A program made the translations under genes and the position numbers. A stretch of 64,000 bases of DNA from contig NZ_CP087135.1 in NCBI RefSeq assembly GCF_020911945.1, positions 248,001 to 312,000 on the forward strand, written 5' to 3'. Of this stretch, positions 1-7,888 are shown piece by piece. This stretch comes from Flavobacterium galactosidilyticum (lineage in GTDB: Bacteria > Bacteroidota > Bacteroidia > Flavobacteriales > Flavobacteriaceae). The notes beneath the pieces are model-generated. The model did not search any database. It had not been told where the DNA came from and saw nothing but the letters and a program-made list of their open reading frames with translations. Each line of letters begins with the position of its first letter. Positions within the stretch are counted from its first letter, which is position 1.

Positions 1-1392
1 CCGTACAGCGAATTGACTGGAATAAGACTTATCTTATTCTTAGTAATTATCAGTGCATTACAGCTAAGTTGTGATGATTTTGTAGAAGTACCTCAACCCA
101 ATTCGCAACTGACAAGAGTTACTGTTTTTGAAGATAAAGCAACGGCAAATGCAGCCCTAGCTGCCACATATGCTAAACTGCGTGAGAATGGCTTATTAGC
201 CGGTACGACATCCGGACTCTCTCATCAATTGGGCAATTATACAGATGAGCTTACTTATTTTGGCAATCCCCTTAATACCTCACTAACTTTTTACAACAAT
301 ACGCTGCGTGCTTCTGACAGAGAATTGGCTAATTTATGGAACAACAGCTATAATCAGATTTATGCAGCAAATGCGATCTTAGAAGGCATTCAACAATCCA
401 AATCTTTAACAGAGGCTACAAAAAATGAATTCATGGGCGAAGCGATCTTTATAAGAGCTTTACTTCATTTTTATTTAGGGAATCTCTATGGGAGTATTCC
501 CTATATCACAACAACAGACTACCGTCAGAATGCTAAAGTATCTAAAAAAGAACTTAGTGATGTTTATGTTTTGATACAGAACGATTTGAAACAAGCGATT
601 CGTTTACTCCCCGAAGCTTATAGTACTGAAGATCGTGTTCGCCCTAATAAAGCTGTTGCTCATGCCTTATTGGCTCGTCTAAGTCTCTACGCAAGAGCCT
701 GGAATGATGCTGCCGATGAAGCGTCTTTGGTAATCAATAACACTGAATTATATACTTGGAATAGCAATCTGGATGCCGAATTTTTAAAAGGAAGTACGGC
801 AACGATCTGGCAGCTAATTTCCGGTGTCGATGGTAAAAATACAGAAGAGGGGATCACCTTTATTTTCACTTCTGGCCCTCCTCCCTCATCTGCATTAAGC
901 AACAACCTGATGGCTGCTTTTGCTCCTAATGACTTGCGTAAAACCCATTGGATTGGCACAGTGACCTCTGGATTATCTAGCTGGTTCTATCCAAAGAAAT
1001 ATAAGAAATCTCAATATACAGGAAGTTCTGTAGAATATTCGATTCTATTTCGATTGGCAGAAATGTACCTGATACGGGCAGAGGCAAGAGTTTATCAAAA
1101 CAACCTTGAAGGCGCTAAGGAAGATTTAAATAAAGTGAGACTCAGAGCTGGACTTTCCGAAACAACCGCAAATACAGCACCAGAAATTATAGATGCTGTA
1201 CTGCAAGAAAGACGTTTTGAGTTTTTTACCGAACTGGGACATCGGTTCTTTGATTTGAAAAGAACCAACACTATCGATCAGGCATTAGCACCGGTGAAAC
1301 CGGGTTGGGATACTAAAGATAAATTGTTTCCAATTCCCGATTCTGAACTGCTGCTCAATCCTAATTTAAAACCACAAAACTATGGTTATTAA
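1..1392 (+). CDS. SusD/RagB-family outer-membrane lipoprotein (5' end outside window)
   Basis: This is a SusD-like nutrient-binding lipoprotein that would cap a SusC-type TonB-dependent transporter, presumably encoded just upstream and outside the window. The frame is open to the window edge. A TTG at 13 is the first possible start inside, but the hydrophobic leader followed by the lipobox-like LQLSC suggests the true ATG lies a few codons upstream. After the cysteine comes a typical SusD arrangement: early helical TPR-like region (about residues 40-230) and the C-terminal RLAEMYLIRAEA and ERRFEFFTELGHRFFDLKR motifs, which are hallmarks of RagB/SusD proteins. It ends 10 bases before the preferred start of the S9 peptidase gene, so the two are very probably co-transcribed. 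The peptidase partner suggests peptide rather than glycan uptake, which is inference. Confidence 0.9.
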   Translation, partial: PYSELTGIRLILFLVIISALQLSCDDFVEVPQPNSQLTRVTVFEDKATANAALAATYAKLRENGLLAGTTSGLSHQLGNYTDELTYFGNPLNTSLTFYNNTLRASDRELANLWNNSYNQIYAANAILEGIQQSKSLTEATKNEFMGEAIFIRALLHFYLGNLYGSIPYITTTDYRQNAKVSKKELSDVYVLIQNDLKQAIRLLPEAYSTEDRVRPNKAVAHALLARLSLYARAWNDAADEASLVINNTELYTWNSNLDAEFLKGSTATIWQLISGVDGKNTEEGITFIFTSGPPPSSALSNNLMAAFAPNDLRKTHWIGTVTSGLSSWFYPKKYKKSQYTGSSVEYSILFRLAEMYLIRAEARVYQNNLEGAKEDLNKVRLRAGLSETTANTAPEIIDAVLQERRFEFFTELGHRFFDLKRTNTIDQALAPVKPGWDTKDKLFPIPDSELLLNPNLKPQNYGY

Positions 1393-1402
1393 ATCAACAC
1401 TT

Positions 1403-4114
1403 ATGAAACGATATAAAACTACCCAATTACCAGTTTTGTTTTTGTGTTTCCTCCGCTGCATTAGCTATCTATTTATTTTGTTAGTTTCCTGCCCTATTGT
1501 TGGGCAGGAAAAACAAAAAAAAGAACTCACAGTTGCAGATTATAAACTATGGAGCAGCCTTAACCCACAAAAAATTTCTGATAAAGGGAACTGGATCAGT
1601 TATGCTCTGCGCTATGAAAGTGTTACGGATACTTTGTTCCTTAAAAATGCTACTAGTAAAGCAACTTTTAAATTTCCGCAAGCATACAATGAAAGTTTTT
1701 ATGAGGAGCAATGGTTTACCTGCCAAACAAAGGATAATAAATTACAACTTCAAAATTTAAGCACTAACGCTATTGAAGAAATACCGAACGTAAAACGATA
1801 TGCCTTTACTAAAAATGGCAAATACCTGATCTTATTTATCACTGCAGCGGATACCAATTCAAAACTTGTGGTTCGAAACTTAAAGAATAAAAAAATCCAA
1901 ACCATTGACAATGTAAGTAAATGGCTGATGAATCCCAATGGCAATGCCTTAGTTTATTTTACTACTTCAAAAAACGCAAAATCAGTCAGTCTTTTATTTT
2001 TACAAAATGATTTGGAGACAATTTCATTAATAAAAACACCAGACTACAATTTCAATAATCCGGTATGGCAGGAAGAGGGAAAGGCGATTGCTTTCTTGAA
2101 ACAGCCATTAAGAAAATCAAAAAACGATGTACAGTTAAAAAATCAATTGGTTTTGTATAAGTTGGCAGACAAGAAAGGTTACACCTTAGATCCTGCTACC
2201 CATAAAAACATGCCTTTGACTATGAATATAGTAGTCAGCAGTTGGAATGGTATTACTATTTCTAAAGATTGCAAAAGAGTCATTTTCGGTATACAAAAAG
2301 AGGTGTCATACGCTCCATTTGACCGACAAGCTGTTCAAATTTGGAAAGCAGATGATAAAAGCCCCTATCCAGAACGAGAAATTATTGGCCCCCGCGATCT
2401 TTTACCTCATACCTATGTTTGGTGGCCTGAAACAGATCGTATTGAACAACTTAGTGACGATACTTTTACAGAAGTAATGCTTAATGGTAACCAAACACAT
2501 GCTGTAACCTCTGATTTTCTTGCCTATGAGCCGCAGTTCAAAATGAATAGTGATCGGGACTACTATATAACAGCTATGGCAACAGGACACAAAAAATTAT
2601 TGTTGCAAAAACATTCAGGTTTATCTAATAACATTTTAGTGTCTCCCGGAGGAAAGTATATTTCCTATTTTAAAGATAAAAACTGGTGGGTGTATGATAT
2701 TTTGAATGATACACATAAAAAGGTAACCGCTTCAATAAAAGCCCCCTTAGACAATGTTTATCACGACAGAGGAGAAGACGCCTTTGCTTATGGTAATCCG
2801 GGATGGAGTACAAACGATAAAACTTTATTCATTTATGATAGTCACGACATTTGGGAAATAACTCCAGACGATGCTAAAGCAAAAAGGCTTACTAACGGTA
2901 GGGAAAATCATATCGTATTTAGGATTAGTGAACAACAGGAATTGCAAAAAAGAAAACAGAATTACAGTGGTTTTACAAATGGTACCATTGATATGAGTGC
3001 GCCTTTATTACTAGAAGCGATAGCCGATGATTTTAGTCAATCCGGCTATTATTTGTGGCAAAACTCCAAAGGTTTGTGCCCCTTGGTATTTGAAAAATCA
3101 GAAATCAGCAATTTGTTAAAAGCAGCAAAAGCCCCCGTTTATTTATTCATGCAGCAAAAATTTGACCTTTCACCGGAGCTGATGCTAAAAAATGGGAATG
3201 AGGGTAAATCGACTCTGTTTTTTAAAAGTAATCCCCACCAAAAAAAATATTATTGGGGTACTGCACGACTTATTGATTATACAAATGCTAGCGGTACGCG
3301 GTTAAAAGGAATACTTCATTATCCAGCAAACTATCAACCGGAAAAAAAATACCCAATGATCGTTCATATTTATGAACGCCTTACAAAATATCTCTATGAT
3401 TATACCAATCCTTCAGAATATAGTAGAGATGGATTTAATGTGACCAATCTGACCAGCCAAGGTTATTTTGTATTGAGTCCTGATATTAGCTATACCCTCG
3501 GTAATCCGGGAATTTCAGCAACGGATTGTGTTACGGCAGCCACCAAAGCTGCTTTAGCAATTGCTAGTATTAATCCAAAAAAAATAGGCTTGATTGGACA
3601 TTCGTTTGGAGGTTATGAAACTAACTTCATCATTACACAAACCAATATTTTTGCCGCAGCGGTTGCTGGTGCTGCATGGACTGATTTGACAAGTGCCTAC
3701 CTCTATCCAGGATTAAATATTGGAAAACCTGATCCATGGCGTTTTGAATACCACCAATTGCGAATGAAAAAATCCTTATTTGAAGATCCAGATAGTTATA
3801 ATCGAAATTCACCCGTTTTACACGCGACTAATATTATAACCCCTTTATTGGGATGGAATGGTGCTAAAGATATTCAAGTCCCCTATTATCAGAGTACAGA
3901 ATTATATGTTGCTTTGAGAAGACTGCAAAAGAGACATATTTTATTGGTATATCCAGAGGAAGCGCATGACTTGGATAACCCAATGAACCAAAAAGATCTT
4001 ACACATCGTATCGAGGATTGGTTTGCTTATTATCTCAAAAATGAAAAATTAGCTGCTTGGATGTTGCCTGATGGTCAGCAGGAGCTTGAGTTTAACCAAT
4101 TATCCAAAAAGTAA
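1403..4114 (+). CDS. S9-family (prolyl oligopeptidase-like) exported serine peptidase
   Basis: This is a large alpha/beta-hydrolase peptidase of the S9 family. An N-terminal basic and hydrophobic stretch ending near VSCPIVGQ is a signal peptide. A long beta-propeller-like region with repeated WS/YF-rich blades follows, then the C-terminal hydrolase domain. Counted from the ATG at 1382, the nucleophile Ser741 lies in GHSFGGYE, the acid is Asp830 in NGAKDIQVPY, and the base is His862 in PEEAHDL, so the triad is complete. Two in-frame starts exist: 1382 overlaps the SusD stop, while 1403 (used here) begins a cleaner signal peptide. Its place right after susD suggests it trims peptides in the periplasm or at the cell surface for the SusCD importer (inference). 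Confidence 0.88.
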   Translation: MKRYKTTQLPVLFLCFLRCISYLFILLVSCPIVGQEKQKKELTVADYKLWSSLNPQKISDKGNWISYALRYESVTDTLFLKNATSKATFKFPQAYNESFYEEQWFTCQTKDNKLQLQNLSTNAIEEIPNVKRYAFTKNGKYLILFITAADTNSKLVVRNLKNKKIQTIDNVSKWLMNPNGNALVYFTTSKNAKSVSLLFLQNDLETISLIKTPDYNFNNPVWQEEGKAIAFLKQPLRKSKNDVQLKNQLVLYKLADKKGYTLDPATHKNMPLTMNIVVSSWNGITISKDCKRVIFGIQKEVSYAPFDRQAVQIWKADDKSPYPEREIIGPRDLLPHTYVWWPETDRIEQLSDDTFTEVMLNGNQTHAVTSDFLAYEPQFKMNSDRDYYITAMATGHKKLLLQKHSGLSNNILVSPGGKYISYFKDKNWWVYDILNDTHKKVTASIKAPLDNVYHDRGEDAFAYGNPGWSTNDKTLFIYDSHDIWEITPDDAKAKRLTNGRENHIVFRISEQQELQKRKQNYSGFTNGTIDMSAPLLLEAIADDFSQSGYYLWQNSKGLCPLVFEKSEISNLLKAAKAPVYLFMQQKFDLSPELMLKNGNEGKSTLFFKSNPHQKKYYWGTARLIDYTNASGTRLKGILHYPANYQPEKKYPMIVHIYERLTKYLYDYTNPSEYSRDGFNVTNLTSQGYFVLSPDISYTLGNPGISATDCVTAATKAALAIASINPKKIGLIGHSFGGYETNFIITQTNIFAAAVAGAAWTDLTSAYLYPGLNIGKPDPWRFEYHQLRMKKSLFEDPDSYNRNSPVLHATNIITPLLGWNGAKDIQVPYYQSTELYVALRRLQKRHILLVYPEEAHDLDNPMNQKDLTHRIEDWFAYYLKNEKLAAWMLPDGQQELEFNQLSKK

Positions 4115-4122
4115 AAAATAAC

Positions 4123-4155
4123 AATGCAGTTCCCCGAAAGGAACTGCATTGCATT
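4123..4155. terminator. Bidirectional intrinsic terminator
   Basis: A perfect 11-bp stem (arms 4123-4133 and 4140-4150) encloses a 6-base CCGAAA loop. It lies between the convergent S9 peptidase and DUF6520 genes. A T-rich stretch follows on the plus strand and an A-rich stretch precedes it, so it can terminate transcription from both sides. Confidence 0.85.
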
Positions 4156-4184
4156 TTTGCCCGGTTTATAGGCTTCTTAATATC

Positions 4185-4445
4185 CTAGTTCGATCTGAAC
4201 AGTGGCGTTGGACAAGTAGCACCCGATTTAGCGTAAAGCTGACCCGCACCCACAACAGTACATGCATTTACTCCAGCTTGATCACACATAATTTCCTTGT
4301 GACACGGATCGTCTTCCAAATGACTATACCCTTGGATAGGGTCAACATCTGAATTTTTACTCATTGCCTTAGTGCTCAACGCACCTGCAATTCCTACTGT
4401 AATGACTGCCATAGGCAGAATCATTTTGAAAAAACTTGTTTTCAT
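4185..4445 (-). CDS. DUF6520-type small secreted four-cysteine protein
   Basis: This 86-residue protein has a clear signal peptide (MKTSFFKMILPMAVITVGIAG), then an ALSTKA region, a short acidic linker and a compact C-terminus with four cysteines at 48, 54, 62 and 78. The layout (export signal, then a short conserved four-Cys tail) matches the DUF6520 family of Flavobacteriia, whose function is unknown. It follows the MauE-type gene by 86 bp on the same strand. The even cysteine count and the redox-type neighbour suggest disulfide bonds after export, which is inference. Confidence 0.75.
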   Translation of the reverse strand: MKTSFFKMILPMAVITVGIAGALSTKAMSKNSDVDPIQGYSHLEDDPCHKEIMCDQAGVNACTVVGAGQLYAKSGATCPTPLFRSN

Positions 4446-4531
4446 AATAATACAATTTAAGTGTTGTGATCTACTCTTTTACAGGTTTTCAATCTAATCC
4501 CTGATACAGCGCAGTATATTTTTAAAGAAAA

Positions 4532-6037
4532 CTATCTGTTTTTCGTAGCTATTTTAACATAATTATTAGTTATACTTTTTCCTAATTTATAGACTATTAG
4601 CTGATTGTCAATCAATACATATAAAAAACCATCAATTATCAAAAGACTGTTGAGCTTTTTTCCTTTAACATCATAGATGTAAAAACTAGAAATATAACTG
4701 TTGATATTAAGATTATAAACATCGATGATGCTGGCATGCTTCCAAGTTGAAGTAGGCTCATACTTCCCTGGCAATGCAGAATTAACAAAAAGTAAGTTGC
4801 TATAAACAGCGTTTGCGTTATTCACAGTCAGCGGAGCTGTCCCGAATTTTTTTTCATCTCGGCTGGACACATATCTTATATCGAGTTTGGGATGACTAAT
4901 GGTATCAATTGTATTGCCTCTAAAATCAATATTAAGGTTTCGGTCAGCCACGATGAATTGGTTTCTGTACCTATACTGATAAACAATCCGCTGCAATTTG
5001 CTATTATAAAGTAAGTACCCATCCGTATCCAAAAAACCGTCTATCTGCCTTTCCAATAGTTTGGGTTCCAGATGTATTTTTAAAGTATCGCGCAAGTTTA
5101 TCGTTCCCAAAACACTTTCTCCATTTTTCTTGTTCATTGCCCTGATTACCATGGTTATCGAATCTATAGGTTCTATTTTTGTAAAATACTCAGAGCCTTT
5201 CATAATGTACTTTGCCTTCCAATCTGTTATGCTACCTCTAAAAATACAAGGGACCGTTCCATCAGTGATAAAAAAGTATGGAGGTACTACTCTTACCGTT
5301 ACAGAACGGAATGGTAAATTTTTCTTATCAAGTTCAATACGATGTGTGTTTTTAGTTTTTAATGCAGTGTCGATTATTAGGATTTGTAGAGGTGCTGTGA
5401 AGTTTCCTAAGAATATTTTGCCTTCGCCGCTGCCGGCAAAATAATAGGAATTGTACTTTAAATCCACTTTATTCTTTTCGACGGTCGAAAAATGCGGAAA
5501 TCGTCTAACAAAATTATTGTGATACTGGGTGATATTTTCAGACAAGTTGAACAGAAAAACAATAATCCCAATGCTTAAAGCGTTACAAATGAGAAGGGAG
5601 TACAAAATTGTTTTATTTTTTTGAGAGAGTAGGAGAATACCTTGTGCACCTATGAGAATAAACACAATATTAAATATCAGATGCTGATCCCAACTCATTT
5701 TTTCCAAAACACCTCCACAAGAACAAGGTACAAACGAACTATAATGTAAGATGATATAAATATAGGCAGTAAACATAACCATCAGGCTGAAAGCAGCATA
5801 AAGTCCTACAAGACGAAATCTTGGAAAAACCAGCATTAACGCAATTATAATTTCTACAATAGGTACGCCCCATGAAACCCAGCCCGCAAAAGCACTCAAC
5901 AAGGGCGATTGCCCCAGTTGCACCTGAAAGTTCTCAAAATCCAGCAGCTTACTAACTGCTGCATAAACAAACAGTAAAATATAGAGCAGACAAATTAGCT
6001 CTAAAATCACCTTTTGCATTCTAACAGTCAGTTTCAT
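4532..6037 (-). CDS. MauE/DoxX-type redox-associated membrane protein with C-terminal propeller-like domain
   Basis: The first 165 residues carry four or five transmembrane segments and the pair Cys105/Cys107 in PCSCGG, placed just after a membrane segment as in MauE-type proteins, which supply redox equivalents for maturation of exported disulfide proteins. The remaining 335 residues are non-membrane, beta-rich and propeller-like (repeated hydrophobic strands such as GYLLYNSKL and GFLYVLIDNQLIVYKLG). The total of 501 residues far exceeds a bare MauE domain, and the extra domain is presumably periplasmic. A second start, Met7, is possible. It precedes the small DUF6520-type gene, which may be its substrate. 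Confidence 0.72.
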   Translation of the reverse strand: MKLTVRMQKVILELICLLYILLFVYAAVSKLLDFENFQVQLGQSPLLSAFAGWVSWGVPIVEIIIALMLVFPRFRLVGLYAAFSLMVMFTAYIYIILHYSSFVPCSCGGVLEKMSWDQHLIFNIVFILIGAQGILLLSQKNKTILYSLLICNALSIGIIVFLFNLSENITQYHNNFVRRFPHFSTVEKNKVDLKYNSYYFAGSGEGKIFLGNFTAPLQILIIDTALKTKNTHRIELDKKNLPFRSVTVRVVPPYFFITDGTVPCIFRGSITDWKAKYIMKGSEYFTKIEPIDSITMVIRAMNKKNGESVLGTINLRDTLKIHLEPKLLERQIDGFLDTDGYLLYNSKLQRIVYQYRYRNQFIVADRNLNIDFRGNTIDTISHPKLDIRYVSSRDEKKFGTAPLTVNNANAVYSNLLFVNSALPGKYEPTSTWKHASIIDVYNLNINSYISSFYIYDVKGKKLNSLLIIDGFLYVLIDNQLIVYKLGKSITNNYVKIATKNR

Positions 6038-6161
6038 AGCGTTATAGTTTAAATTCTATAAAGCAAATTTCTGAAATTCAAAATGAAAGTGCTTGTCATT
6101 ACGGGAGCAAAAATTGACTAAAACGGATTATTTAAACAATGAAACGTATTGGATTATTTCT

Positions 6162-6176
6162 AAACCTGTCAGGTTT
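6162..6176. terminator. Short perfect hairpin after the AraC-type gene
   Basis: Two 7-bp arms (AAACCTG and CAGGTTT) flank a single T, 34 bp beyond the stop of the regulator gene on the minus strand. This stem is a plausible weak terminator. The same short palindrome type is common between Flavobacterium genes. Confidence 0.45.
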
Positions 6177-6209
6177 AATTCCTTCAAAATCTGTTTTTTT
6201 TTTAAGCAC

Positions 6210-7154
6210 TTATTCAAATTTATCTGAAAAGGATACAATGGGATAGCTCTGTTGAAGTACAGCACTATCTTCATTTCGATGCAATTCAGAGGGAGAAAAA
6301 GCAAAACGTTTCTTAAAGGATTTTGAAAAATTAGAATAATTATTGAAACCATACATCAAGGAAATATTTTTTAGAGGGATTACCGAATGTTCAACCATGA
6401 AGTAAGCTCTTTTCAAACGTTCCTCATTATAAAATTTATAAATACTTGTTTTGAAAAAATGACGAAAGCCTGCTTTTAATTTATACTCATTAGTACCAAA
6501 TTTTTGTGCAAGCACTTGTAATGAAGGCAGAGGTGCATCAAGATGTGCTAAGATATAATCATATAGTTTCTGAATCAAAAAAGCATCAACTTTTCTAGGT
6601 TTAATTTGTTTTTCATCTCCATTTTCAGCAACCTTGGGGTGATAAGTGTCAGAATGAAGTGGAATAACAAGATTTAATATAATTTCAGAACGAGGAGTTA
6701 ATTTACCCACACTACAAGCAACAGCAAGCGATAACTGAGCTTTGGTAATAAAATCTAAAGTGACAACTGCTGGTAATGGAGTACAGCCATCAACTAGATA
6801 TTGAATCTGAAACAAGGAACTGGGGCTAATAATAGTTGTTAAAGGTTGACCAATCAATTCACTTTCAGAATAGCCTAAGAAAAGAATAATCTCTGAAGAT
6901 AAACTGCTAATAAAGTAATTAGAATCCAGTATTAAATTTGTTTGAGTAATAAATTCGGTAGTACTATGAACATTAACAAATTCTAAAAGGGACCCCTTTA
7001 TTTCCTCCGCGACCATATTAATTAAAACCACAATAGTTTCTAATTCGTCCTTCTCCTTACTTTCTGGAATCTTACTATTAAAGTTACCTCGCGCCATTTC
7101 AAACAGCATCTGGTGAACGCTAACGATCCGTCTTTGATTATAAGTTTCATCCAT
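6210..7154 (-). CDS. PAS domain-containing AraC-family transcriptional regulator
   Basis: From the N-terminus, counting the open frame from 7214: a HAMP-like helical segment (about 35-85, GNFNSKIPESKEKDELETIV), a PAS-like domain (about 88-200, with GYSESELIGQPLTTII), then an AraC/XylS DNA-binding domain at the C-terminus with two helix-turn-helix units (SLQVLAQKFGTNEYKLKAGF and IPLKNISLMYGFNNYSNFSKSFKKRFAFSPSE). No membrane segment is seen, so it is probably cytosolic. The frame is open from 7214, but the ATG at 7154 (Met21, MDETYNQRR) gives a better N-terminus. The direct repeats upstream of the divergent PLP-enzyme gene at 7889 are candidate binding sites. Confidence 0.82.
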   Translation of the reverse strand: MDETYNQRRIVSVHQMLFEMARGNFNSKIPESKEKDELETIVVLINMVAEEIKGSLLEFVNVHSTTEFITQTNLILDSNYFISSLSSEIILFLGYSESELIGQPLTTIISPSSLFQIQYLVDGCTPLPAVVTLDFITKAQLSLAVACSVGKLTPRSEIILNLVIPLHSDTYHPKVAENGDEKQIKPRKVDAFLIQKLYDYILAHLDAPLPSLQVLAQKFGTNEYKLKAGFRHFFKTSIYKFYNEERLKRAYFMVEHSVIPLKNISLMYGFNNYSNFSKSFKKRFAFSPSELHRNEDSAVLQQSYPIVSFSDKFE

Positions 7155-7276
7155 AATAAGTCTTTTTTTATAATCTCTCCATTTATTTGCTACTACATAC
7201 TTTCTAATTTTCAATAAAAGCCAATCACTATGAACTAAATACTAGGTAGTAATCACTAAGTACTAATGACAAACTA

Positions 7277-7666
7277 CTAACCACCCTTAAAATCCTGCAA
7301 ATACTGTAACGCATCAATGTCAGTAGAAAATATCTGAGTAGGAACCACAGGTTTATTCACTTCCAAATAAAAATTACTTATAGCTACCAGGTGACTTTCG
7401 TGAACAACCAAGCCAACAGCAATTGCTAACACAGAACCAAATTGTGCTAAATAATCCCTACCGGCCTTATCTGTGGTAACTACGCCTCGCAGATCACATA
7501 AAATGGGATAAGCCCGTTCACGTTGAAAATGGATTCGATCAGTCACAACAAGTTGAGCAACTTTAAGATTAATAATTGTATTGATCTTATATTGGAAAAA
7601 GAGAACCTCATCGCTAATCCAAAATTTCGCAAATGCATTCTCATAAAAATCATGGGCTGCAATCAT
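7277..7666 (-). CDS. Small STAS/SpoIIAA-like cytosolic protein, function unknown
   Basis: This protein has 129 residues, no signal peptide and no membrane segment. Alternating strands and helices (ERAYPILCDLRGVVTTDKAGRDYLAQFGSVLAIAVG, then a KPVVPTQIFSTDIDALQYL tail) resemble the small STAS/SpoIIAA-like proteins often found next to regulators in flavobacteria (possibly the DUF7793 group, by recall). Its position directly upstream of the PAS-AraC gene, on the same strand, suggests a joint sensory function. The start is uncertain; MIAAHDFYENAF is the first ATG. Confidence 0.55.
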   Translation of the reverse strand: MIAAHDFYENAFAKFWISDEVLFFQYKINTIINLKVAQLVVTDRIHFQRERAYPILCDLRGVVTTDKAGRDYLAQFGSVLAIAVGLVVHESHLVAISNFYLEVNKPVVPTQIFSTDIDALQYLQDFKGG

Positions 7667-7731
7667 GTTTTACGAATTTATAAGATAATAATTAACAAAA
7701 ATATACAGATTATCACTCATTACGTATGTCT

Positions 7732-7800
7732 ATTCGGGATTATTTACTATTTTTTAAGTGTTTTGTTGTCAATTCGGGATATTTAGTTGTCAATTCGGGA
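7732..7800 (+). promoter_or_regulatory. Helically phased direct repeats upstream of the oxoamine synthase gene
   Basis: A 14-base unit TTGTCAATTCGGGA occurs exactly at 7766-7779 and again at 7787-7800, a 21-base period. A shorter third copy (ATTCGGGAT) begins at 7732, 40 bases before the matching point of the second. Spacings of 21 and 40 bases equal about two and four helical turns, the arrangement used by AraC-type activators on direct half-sites. The divergent gene block includes an AraC-type regulator. Binding by that protein is inference. Confidence 0.5.
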
Positions 7801-7888
7801 GTATTTTATAATAACATGAAAAAACTTTCATTTATTATGTTGAATTTTAGCGCTTTAAACAAAAAGTTAACTAAAAATAAACAAACAA

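Noticed and set aside
4149..4352. Plus-strand frame opposite the DUF6520-type gene
   Set aside because: It is antisense to a gene with a clear signal peptide and conserved cysteines, and starts inside the terminator.
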